Shown here: positions 1-5,980 of the stretch, in pieces
Layout of the letters: each line of letters starts with the position of its first letter
How positions within the stretch are numbered: position 1 is the first letter of the stretch
Assembly: GCA_019747705.1 (NCBI GenBank)
Contig: JAIEQM010000031.1
Span: 1 to 64,000, forward strand
Length of the DNA: 64,000 nt
Direction: 5' to 3'
From: Chitinophagaceae bacterium
GTDB taxonomy: Bacteria > Bacteroidota > Bacteroidia > Chitinophagales > Chitinophagaceae
The notes under the pieces: model-generated
Seen by the model: only the letters and a program-made list of their open reading frames with translations
Databases searched by the model: none
What the model was told of the DNA's origin: nothing
Program-made: the position numbers and the translations under genes

Positions 1-387
1 TGCCTATGTCCATAACTAATTAATTTAGGCAAAAATAGCTAAAATAATTAGTTATTCCAAATTGCGGATAGTCATTATTTTTTGAATGCTCCGATTCTGC
101 GGGTTGTAACTGAATTCATGATTTTTCACAGTTTAAAATAGATGTTGAAATGTACCCTTTATAAACGCTTTACTTGAATAATTGTTTTAAGGAGTTGGTA
201 ATGGCTTTATCAATACGTTGATTTTATACAGAGGATGAATAAACTGAACGTATTCTTACTGGGTTGTTTCCGTTTTACTTCGCAGGTTTATTTTCCTGGT
301 GCCCGGAGTGCTCAGCCGCCACATACAATTAAATCATATTTCGGTTGATGAAGACAGCAAACGATAAATTAAAGTGTGGGGAGGTAA
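1..387. other. Intergenic region, no gene seen
   Basis: This AT-rich stretch precedes the stop codon of the nucleotidyltransferase gene. I see no open frame with protein-like composition, no tRNA-like fold and no obvious terminator hairpin. It may hold the downstream flank of a gene lying outside the window. Confidence 0.5.
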
Positions 388-1053
388 TTATTTATTGGCT
401 TCTTTTACAAATTCTTCAAGGCTTTGAAGAATAAAATCAACCCGGCGCTGTTCATCAAAATCAATGTGACAGCTAATCCATTCATCAATATATTTTTCGT
501 TGAGCCATTGCGCAAAAGTTTCTTTAAGAAAGGATTTCACATTAACAGGCGCATTTCTTAGTTCCTGCCAAATTGAATTTCTCTTGTTAAGTATAAAAAC
601 AATATCCTCAAAGTCTGTGCTTGTTCTCCCGTCATTACCGCCCCTGTTTTTATAAGCTTCAAGCTTTGCAGCAATAAAAAATACAGGATGAAAAATATTA
701 ACAGTTACATGTTCATCCAATACTGCCTTTTGTGAATGTGTAAATGCATCCGGGTACCATTGATTGGCAAAACCAAGAACTGCATCTGAAGTGGGCATCA
801 CATCAACTGTAATACCCTGAATTTTATAACGGCAAATCACACGTGATTCCGTATCATTTTCAAAACCCTTTTTCCGTAGTTGTGCTTCAATAGCAGCATA
901 ACCTTTATAATGTGTGAGTTCAATGGGTATATCAACATCGTCAGTAGGCCGGGCATCAGAATAAGGTCTTTCGGCATACAATGCAACAGTTGCACCACCC
1001 ACAAAAACAACTTCACCAGCTAAATTGCCCAATGCATGATAAACAGCTTTCAT
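388..1053 (-). CDS. Nucleotidyltransferase, AbiEii/MNT-like (putative toxin)
   Basis: This 221-residue protein has the polymerase-beta nucleotidyltransferase signature: Gly19-Gly20 followed by Asp39-x-Asp41 in TDDVDIPIE, and a third likely metal-binding acid at Asp84 in ITVDVMP. A later block (Lys130, Arg137, then DFEDIVFIL from Asp147) matches the pattern of AbiEii-type enzymes, which transfer nucleotides to tRNA or protein targets. The start codon lies 23 bases after the stop of an upstream winged-helix gene on the same strand, so the two are probably co-transcribed. That arrangement is typical of AbiE-like or MNT-type toxin-antitoxin pairs. Family membership is read from motifs. The toxin role is inferred, and a housekeeping or resistance-type nucleotidyltransferase remains possible. 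Confidence 0.7.
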   Translation of the reverse strand: MKAVYHALGNLAGEVVFVGGATVALYAERPYSDARPTDDVDIPIELTHYKGYAAIEAQLRKKGFENDTESRVICRYKIQGITVDVMPTSDAVLGFANQWYPDAFTHSQKAVLDEHVTVNIFHPVFFIAAKLEAYKNRGGNDGRTSTDFEDIVFILNKRNSIWQELRNAPVNVKSFLKETFAQWLNEKYIDEWISCHIDFDEQRRVDFILQSLEEFVKEANK

Positions 1054-1076
1054 TCTTACTATGTTTTAATGCTGAT

Positions 1077-1589
1077 TCATAAAATATATTTCTTCAATTC
1101 CTGCAGTGCCAGTTTTAATTCTCTTGTGTTACCAACACGAATGATATCTATTCCTGCAAGCAGTTTATACAAATCTTCATCCTTTGCTACTGCTTTTGTT
1201 ACTGTTTTATATAGTGGCTGTACAGACAGTCCTTTTACTGTGCCGTCAATATCGGGCCACACATAGGCCATTTCGCTCACCATTTTTTTACTGTAAAACG
1301 GATGCGAATGTGCAGTGGGCACGCCCGTTACCAACCTGCCGGGCAATTGAGGAAATACATAATGCAGCCCGTATTCGAGGAACTCCATAAGTGCCTGCCT
1401 GCGCACTTTCCGTTTGCTTTCATCAACAAGACCTGCCAGGTAACTTCTGTTTAAAGACTCTGAAACTTCTGAAATACTCATTGAAAGTAAAGAAGCCAAG
1501 TCCCGGTATTGCCAGGCTTGGTTTTTAAGCGTGAGTATTTTAAGCAGAATTACAATATCCTGCGGCCGCATGCCATTATGTGATTTCAT
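1077..1589 (-). CDS. Winged-helix protein paired with the nucleotidyltransferase (putative antitoxin)
   Basis: The longest frame begins at 1637, but its first 16 residues are Cys-rich and unlike the rest. The Met at 1589 (MKSHNGMRPQDIV) gives a cleaner 170-residue protein. Residues of about 7 to 65 look like a winged helix-turn-helix of the MarR/ArsR type (QYRDLASLLSMSISEVSESL, then a basic stretch with KRKVRR). The C-terminal half is alpha/beta and not recognised. Its immediate upstream position to the AbiEii-like gene suggests that it represses the pair and may neutralise the enzyme. It could equally be an ordinary regulator of a linked gene. Function is inferred from context. Confidence 0.6.
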   Translation of the reverse strand: MKSHNGMRPQDIVILLKILTLKNQAWQYRDLASLLSMSISEVSESLNRSYLAGLVDESKRKVRRQALMEFLEYGLHYVFPQLPGRLVTGVPTAHSHPFYSKKMVSEMAYVWPDIDGTVKGLSVQPLYKTVTKAVAKDEDLYKLLAGIDIIRVGNTRELKLALQELKKYIL

Positions 1590-1745
1590 GCAGCTAAGAT
1601 AGGAATTTGTTCGCTGTTTGCAAACTGCGAACAGCAAAATGATGAGCCTTGTACCACAGACTTATAAGGTTTGAAGCGCTGCTCATCTGCCCGGCAAACC
1701 TTATAGGTCTTTTCAGTAGCAGATGAATTAAAAAATGCTTCCCCG

Positions 1746-2225
1746 TTATTTTTTCACCTGCAACTTTAGTGCAACACTGTCGTAATATTCCTGTGTTAGC
1801 TTCTCTGTCCATGTGGTGGGTTGGGCTCCACCGTAGATGGCGAGGTAGGTAACCGTGGTATATTTTGTTGACGAATGCCAGTGTTCTGTATTGCTGTTAC
1901 ATTTAATGACATCACCTTTTTTGAGAATCACAGGTTCTTTTCCTCTTTCCTGGTAATAGGCTTCGCCTTCAACAATGATGAGAATTTGAACGGAACCATG
2001 TTTATGCCAATCGAGGGTTGAATTTGCTCTGAAAGTGGCTTTGGTAATGTTATAGTTGAGCGTACTGTCTGGCGGCAGCAGGTTGTTTAACCACGCTTCT
2101 CCTATATAATGTGTATTGGGCGCTTTTGTACCTTCTGTGAGATAGGAAGAAACGACATACTCCGTTTTTTGAGCAAATGCTGCTAATGGAATGATAGCGA
2201 TGAGCAAGAATATATACTTTTTCAT
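1746..2225 (-). CDS. Secreted single-domain cupin protein
   Basis: The 159-residue product begins with a signal peptide (MKKYIFLLIAIIPLAAFAQ), so it is probably periplasmic or exported. The centre is a small cupin barrel: motif 1 is DWHKHGSVQILIIVEGEAYY with metal-ligand candidates His74 and His76, and motif 2 has KKGDVIKCNSNTEHWHSS with His115 or His117. Such proteins bind a divalent metal; some are dioxygenases or isomerases, many are uncharacterised. No partner gene is obvious, as the downstream neighbours are the winged-helix/nucleotidyltransferase pair. The substrate cannot be told from sequence. Confidence 0.75.
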   Translation of the reverse strand: MKKYIFLLIAIIPLAAFAQKTEYVVSSYLTEGTKAPNTHYIGEAWLNNLLPPDSTLNYNITKATFRANSTLDWHKHGSVQILIIVEGEAYYQERGKEPVILKKGDVIKCNSNTEHWHSSTKYTTVTYLAIYGGAQPTTWTEKLTQEYYDSVALKLQVKK

Positions 2226-2277
2226 GTGGCTGTTTTTATGATTGTAAAGTACAATAAAAAAATGGGTAAAGATTTTT

Positions 2278-2388
2278 GCCGATGTTAGTCTTACACGTGA
2301 AGCCTATTAAAAAACACTGCACTTGTTGGTATTGCTCTGCCAACAAGGGATTTGATTGCAAGATTTCATAACGGCTACAGTACACGAC
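2278..2388. repeat. Hairpin repeat, copy 1 of 3
   Basis: This is the first of three direct copies of a repeat that begins with GATGTTAGTCTTACACG and carries a stem-loop at 2321-2348 (CTTGTTGG pairing with CCAACAAG around TATTGCTCTG). It extends to about 2388 and shares its downstream part (TTGCAAGATTTCATAA) with copy 3. Confidence 0.7.
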
Positions 2389-2634
2389 ACAGCTGAGAAA
2401 TAACTTGCACCTCAATTTCTTTGTCACTTTTTTGCTTCTCCAAAAAAGTAACCAAAAAAGGAGCCCGATTTCGAATGACGGCCCGAAATCGGAGGGTTCC
2501 CTGATTTAGCTCTGTGCTACTGTGGTGAATTAGAATATAAGTTTATTGAACATCCTATGTGAAGCAGTAAAACTAAAAGCAATCACTTTGATACGTTAAG
2601 TTCACTCGGAGCTAAACTGATTGTTTACTTTTTT

Positions 2635-2712
2635 GCCGATGTTGGTCTTACACATAAAGCCTGTTTAAAAAAAAACTGCCCTTGTTGGTATTGCTCCACC
2701 AGCAAGGGATTC
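2635..2712. repeat. Hairpin repeat, copy 2 of 3
   Basis: This second copy starts GCCGATGTTGGTCTTACAC. Its stem-loop at 2679-2708 pairs CCCTTGTTGGT with ACCAGCAAGGG, so one A-to-G change in the right arm keeps a G-U pair. It lacks the downstream extension found in copies 1 and 3. Confidence 0.7.
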
Positions 2713-2858
2713 TATTTTAACTGCTGTGAGCATAAGACTCTCACCGGGCATGATTACTTTAAACAGTGTACGTTATAAAAAGATAAATCAGTAATTAACC
2801 AACGATTTAAAAATTAAAACTCTTGTTATTTAGGCACAAGAAGCCAACGCTTTTTTTT

Positions 2859-2966
2859 CTGATGTTGGTCTTATACGTAAAGCCCGTTAAAAAAACACGG
2901 CCCTTGTTGGTATTGCTCTACCAACAAGGGATTCAATTGCAAGATTTCATAAAGGCTATAGTACAT
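2859..2966. repeat. Hairpin repeat, copy 3 of 3
   Basis: This third copy contains a perfect 12-bp stem at 2901-2930 (CCCTTGTTGGTA and TACCAACAAGGG, loop TTGCTC). Its downstream arm (TTGCAAGATTTCATAA) matches copy 1. A partial copy of another repeat (2833-2851) abuts its left side. Confidence 0.7.
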
Positions 2967-3072
2967 GTGTCGTTGGTGGAGCAACACTCAACAACGGCGG
3001 GCTGGTGCATGGCCGATGCTCTATAAACTAATTGAACATTGTGCAACACCAACAGCAGCTAAAAAAATAAGT

Positions 3073-3558
3073 CTACTTGCAAGCACTTGGTGTCCTGCAT
3101 GCACAACTACTAGGCTTATGACAAGAATGGTCCTTACAACGTGCAGGGTCGGCATCTTCCATATTAGAGCCGAAAGTTGCCTTGTAAATTTTCTTGGTTT
3201 GATTAAATGCATCAATTAAATTTTGTTTATCCTCCTCTCCATTCATTCCGAAATAAGGATAATGGTGCACAAAATAGCCGAAGATGCTATTACAATCATT
3301 AGCATAAGCCCTTGTATCTAAAATATGCTGGTGCCAAAACTTGTCCATAATCTTATTAGGTACGATGTCCAACTCAGGAAACAGCTTTATCATAGTTAAA
3401 TACTTCTTATACTCTTGTTCTGCAAAATCACAAAGTTCATCTGACCATCCCTGTCCTTCTTCCGCATCTTTAAGCTTCCATTTTATTCTGTCAAGGTTTA
3501 AGTTTTTAATTTCAGGAAGAATTCCCTTTGTCATGATTGAAGTAGTTTCAAGTAACAT
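3073..3558 (-). CDS. Glycine-rich-domain-like protein with Cys-rich tail
   Basis: The 161-residue protein resembles the bacterial members of the glycine-rich domain-containing protein-like family (formerly DUF1399): residues 70 to 105 carry IMDKFWHQHILDT followed by FGYFVHHYPYFG, the His/Trp-rich signature of that family. No glycine-rich repeat is present. The last 21 residues hold five cysteines (141, 146, 152, 154, 160), which could bind metal or be modified. Alternative starts are Met1 and Met9. No signal peptide is visible. The molecular role of the family in bacteria is unknown to me. The gene stands alone between repeat clusters. Confidence 0.6.
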   Translation of the reverse strand: MLLETTSIMTKGILPEIKNLNLDRIKWKLKDAEEGQGWSDELCDFAEQEYKKYLTMIKLFPELDIVPNKIMDKFWHQHILDTRAYANDCNSIFGYFVHHYPYFGMNGEEDKQNLIDAFNQTKKIYKATFGSNMEDADPARCKDHSCHKPSSCACRTPSACK

Positions 3559-3705
3559 AAAAGATAGTTTGATTGTTAAAACTTGAAATTAAATTTAAAA
3601 AACTTGCTGTTTCTAAACAAGTAATTAATATTAAATCACCGTAGTTGTTCGTACCTCATGAATCAACTCTCGGCCACTTCGTTTTTCTGGTACAGGTCTG
3701 AGACA

Positions 3706-3750
3706 GGCGCAAGAATGAGGCGCTGGATTTGTGGCGGGCTTCTTGTGCCA
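3706..3750. repeat. Dispersed 44-bp repeat, copy A
   Basis: The sequence runs from GGCGCAAGAATGAGGCGC to GGGCTTCTTGTGCC. Copy B at 3832-3876 is the same element in opposite orientation, with identical outer arms and a divergent middle. A third copy lies at 27815-27858 and a partial one at 2833-2851. Confidence 0.65.
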
Positions 3751-3831
3751 TGCTATAAAAGCTGACTGAACATATACGAAAATAAATAGCACCCGTTTAA
3801 TAAGAAATAAGGTTATAGCCACTGCTACTCA

Positions 3832-3876
3832 GGCACAAGAAGCCAACGCTCTTTGCTTACGCCTCATTCTTGCGCC
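3832..3876. repeat. Dispersed 44-bp repeat, copy B (inverted)
   Basis: It reads GGCACAAGAAGCCAACGC at the left and GCCTCATTCTTGCGCC at the right, the reverse complement of the outer arms of copy A. Copies A and B could form a long stem with about 80 bases between them. Its left 19 bases are identical to 2833-2851. Confidence 0.65.
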
Positions 3877-4109
3877 AGCAGTTTACATACTTGGACCATG
3901 TTGGGCCAGCAGCTTATATACTTGGACCAGTGGGGGGCGTAATCACTGGTATTAGAAAAGAATTTTTTTATTGCCCCTTTTGCTTTCTGATACCATGGAA
4001 TCAAAAGTTTATTAGGAACCTTTTGTTGTTTAATTATTCTTTTCTTACTTGCTTCTGTCGCCTGAGAATACTCTGCAAGCTGGTTTGTTGAAATGAAATA
4101 TTTTGACAT
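3864..4109 (-). pseudogene. Truncated gene, N-terminal remnant
   Basis: The frame encodes 81 residues. The first about 58 (starting MSKYFISTNQLAEYSQATEA, then basic KKRIIKQQKVPNKLLIPWYQ) look like genuine protein with strong local composition. The remaining residues are encoded by the tandem 31-bp repeat units and the inverted 44-bp repeat, so the original 3' part appears to have been replaced. I believe similar short N-termini occur in uncharacterised Bacteroidota proteins, but I cannot name a family. Its strand and position next to the TAC operon may be incidental. Confidence 0.4.
3875..3936. repeat. Two tandem 31-bp units
   Basis: The unit CCAGCAGTTTACATACTTGG plus 11 more bases occurs twice head to tail (3875-3905 and 3906-3936) with a few differences. 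The units overlap the 3' end of the truncated gene at 3864-4109 and supply its last roughly 20 codons. Confidence 0.7.
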
Positions 4110-4285
4110 AGTTTTTTTAAATTTCGAGTCATCTTTTTGTAATTTTTTGATGACAGATTAAAGAAATAAACGATCATAATTTGGAAATTTTTGCTGATTA
4201 TTTGAATAAGTATATATTTACAGCAAAGACAGTAATGGTGACAGGGTGAAGAGCCCTCCACGAACGCAAAACATTAAATTGTCTT

Positions 4286-4324
4286 AAAGCCAAATGTCTT
4301 CCACACATTTGGCTTTATTTTTTA
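4286..4324. terminator. Perfect 12-bp stem-loop downstream of the TAC operon
   Basis: AAAGCCAAATGT (4286-4297) pairs with ACATTTGGCTTT (4305-4316) around a 7-base loop. A T-rich run follows on the plus strand, while on the minus strand the hairpin sits 5 bases past the stop codon of the chaperone gene. It probably terminates the TAC transcript and may work in both directions. Confidence 0.6.
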
Positions 4325-4828
4325 TTTCAAACTTCGTTTACCTCCAGTTTTTTTATTCTTATTTGAATTAAGGGCTTTATTTTTTTGTTTTGTAACTATT
4401 TGCTTCTTTTGAGCAATTAAGTCATTCAAATCAATAGATGGGAGCATATACCTTCCGAAGGGAGCATTTGCTGTTATTTGACTTATTAACCCCCTTAAAG
4501 CATTTAATGCAATATAAATTGTAGAAAATCCACCGATATCTTGCTTGGCTTTCTCCTCAATATCAAAATTCTTATTAAATTCAAAGGCACAGGCAACCTC
4601 TGCAAAAATGCTATAGCCTGGAAGTTTTTTAGCTCCCTTATTAATAGAAGCTTTAATAAACACCTGTAATACTTCATTGCCATGAATTGCAAAATCTATA
4701 TCAAGCTCATAGTTTTCAAAAGCACTTCTAATGTCAGTTTTTTCTGTGCCTTTTGGTTCTATAAAACCAAATTCAAAATTTAGCAATGCGTAGTCAATAA
4801 TATTTAACGGTGATGATTTAGGTTTCAT
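4322..4828 (-). CDS. SecB-like chaperone of a TAC toxin-antitoxin-chaperone module
   Basis: The 168-residue product fits the SecB-like fold. The beta-strand region (YSIFAEVACAFEFNKNF) is followed by the helix region YIALNALRGLISQITANAPF and the conserved terminal motif LPSIDLNDLI that corresponds to the LPP-I-N segment of SecB. A basic, Asn/Lys-rich tail follows. Its ATG overlaps the stop of the antitoxin gene (TAATG), so translation is coupled. In TAC systems the SecB-like partner binds the antitoxin, lets it fold and protects it from proteolysis. Without the toxin-antitoxin context this would be called a generic protein-export chaperone; the operon order argues for the dedicated TAC role. 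Confidence 0.75.
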   Translation of the reverse strand: MKPKSSPLNIIDYALLNFEFGFIEPKGTEKTDIRSAFENYELDIDFAIHGNEVLQVFIKASINKGAKKLPGYSIFAEVACAFEFNKNFDIEEKAKQDIGGFSTIYIALNALRGLISQITANAPFGRYMLPSIDLNDLIAQKKQIVTKQKNKALNSNKNKKTGGKRSLK

Positions 4829-5301
4829 TATGCTGCAATTTGTTTTTGTTCACTTTCAGTTTCTAATTCTGATACTTTGTTTAGCTTTGCGATGTTTTTA
4901 CTGTAACAGAAATACCAAGACCCTTCATCTGTAGCAATGTGCTTTTTTGTAAACAAGTCAGCACTCATTTGTTTAGAAATGAACTGATCATATGATTCTT
5001 CATTTAATTTCATTCTTACATCAAATGTGGCATCAAAAATATTCTCAAACTTTGCCATAATGTAAGTGTTCACACTTTTACTGCCATTAAAGAGTTGTGT
5101 GATATAGCTTTTCGATGTACCCGTTAATTGAGCCAAATCTTTCTTTTTGATTTTTTTTTCATCACAAAGTTTTTCAACAGCACTTAAAACCCTGTATGAA
5201 ATCATTTGAGCATCGTGTTCAAGTTTCTCCTCTTCGCTTTTAAAAGCCAATAAATCTTCAAATTCAGGGTTAATTATCAGTTTGTTCAATTTGGTAGTCA
5301 T
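4828..5301 (-). CDS. Xre/HigA-type antitoxin with long C-terminal extension
   Basis: The 157-residue protein has a helix-turn-helix at about residues 40 to 90 (KKKDLAQLTGTSKSYITQLF is the recognition part). After the DNA-binding domain comes a tail of roughly 57 residues, aromatic around Trp129-Tyr130-Phe131, then a charged Gln-rich end. Plain HigA antitoxins are shorter. In chaperone-dependent TAC antitoxins an equivalent tail (the chaperone-addiction sequence) is bound by the SecB-like protein, so I infer that role here. The start overlaps the toxin gene by 32 bases and the stop overlaps the chaperone start by one base, giving a tightly coupled operon. It probably autorepresses through the palindrome at 5681-5698. 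Confidence 0.75.
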   Translation of the reverse strand: MTTKLNKLIINPEFEDLLAFKSEEEKLEHDAQMISYRVLSAVEKLCDEKKIKKKDLAQLTGTSKSYITQLFNGSKSVNTYIMAKFENIFDATFDVRMKLNEESYDQFISKQMSADLFTKKHIATDEGSWYFCYSKNIAKLNKVSELETESEQKQIAA

Positions 5302-5689
5302 ACGTGGCGATTTTATGTAAAATTGGTAATTCTTTCTTACTTACTTTTTGAGACTTCTTTTTTTCATAGACTTCTACAGCTACTATTATATATAATCCTT
5401 CTGTTTTTTGCTCAACGCAATAAATCCGATCGTTCTCCTGTCCCTTAAAAAATTTCATAGCAGTTACATTCTTTGTCTTAGCATCAACATTTTCTTTATC
5501 GTATAAATCTGTATTTTTATGACCTTCAAGTATTAGCTGAATTATATGTCTGAACTTTTTTAAATGCCGCTCCGATTGATTAACATAGAAGAGGATTCGG
5601 GTCTCATTTTGTTTATCAATACAAACTGCCTTTTTACCATCCGCAGACCGAGCTAATATCTTGCATTTTCTTCTCAAATAGTTAATCAA
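5270..5689 (-). CDS. RelE/HigB-like toxin of the TAC module
   Basis: The 139-residue protein carries a RelE/HigB-like core near its end: AMKFFKGQENDRIYCVEQ followed by YIIVAVEVYEKKKSQKVSK and KIATYDYQIE, which matches the beta-strand/Lys-Tyr pattern of ribosome-dependent mRNA interferases. The N-terminal half is basic and more divergent. The frame starts with TTG at 5689; there is no in-frame ATG before residue 78, so TTG or a near-cognate codon must be used. It is first in the operon, before the antitoxin, as in HigBA. The start codon lies inside an 18-bp palindrome, suggesting tight repression. The assignment rests on the three-gene context as much as on sequence. Confidence 0.65.
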   Translation of the reverse strand: MINYLRRKCKILARSADGKKAVCIDKQNETRILFYVNQSERHLKKFRHIIQLILEGHKNTDLYDKENVDAKTKNVTAMKFFKGQENDRIYCVEQKTEGLYIIVAVEVYEKKKSQKVSKKELPILHKIATYDYQIEQTDN

Positions 5690-5726
5690 TTGGTTAACTA
5701 TTACAAAGTTAAGCTATTGGTAAACT
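5681..5726 (-). promoter_or_regulatory. Candidate operator of the TAC operon
   Basis: An 18-bp palindrome with one mismatched pair, GTTAATCAATTGGTTAAC, covers 5681-5698 and includes the toxin TTG start. Its half ATTGGTTAACT recurs as ATTGGTAAACT at 5716-5726, 27 bases away. Such repeated sites upstream of a HigBA-type operon are typical autoregulatory binding sites for the Xre antitoxin. The binding protein is inferred. Confidence 0.5.
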
Positions 5727-5980
5727 AATTTCCAAATTTATTTTCCCCCCTGGATTCATGAGACACGAACCTTGGCTATGCTGATAAGAATTCATTTCTG
5801 CCCAAAGGCTGGCGGATTGAAGCGGCACCGAAGTGCAACGCAGGTACAGCCGCATAACCGCTGCCACAAGCACTTCAGCCCACAGCCCCGCCCAAATAAA
5901 TTTGTTCGGACAGGCCAAAATTTCTTCAATAAAAAAAGCGACAGTCTTTCAACCATCGCTGTTCTATTCATTACATTATT

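Larger units (their letters stand above)
2226..3072. other. Repeat-rich intergenic region
   Basis: No convincing gene lies here. The stretch holds three copies of a hairpin-bearing repeat (entered separately), a stem-loop at 2465-2492 (CCGATTTCG pairing with CGAAATCGG), and a short partial copy at 2833-2851 of the dispersed repeat seen again at 3706, 3832 and 27815. A motif near 2437-2460 (CCAAAAAAGTAACC) looks like a low-complexity intergenic sequence. Confidence 0.6.

Noticed and set aside
1036..1390. Plus-strand frames opposite the winged-helix gene
   Set aside because: Antisense shadows of the two minus-strand coding genes.
2278..2966. CRISPR-like array
   Set aside because: The three repeats are 78-110 bases long, unevenly spaced and palindromic, with no spacer pattern or cas genes.
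5709..5918. Minus-strand open frame of 69 codons between the toxin and protease genes
   Set aside because: Low-complexity composition, no domain or start context; no supporting signal.
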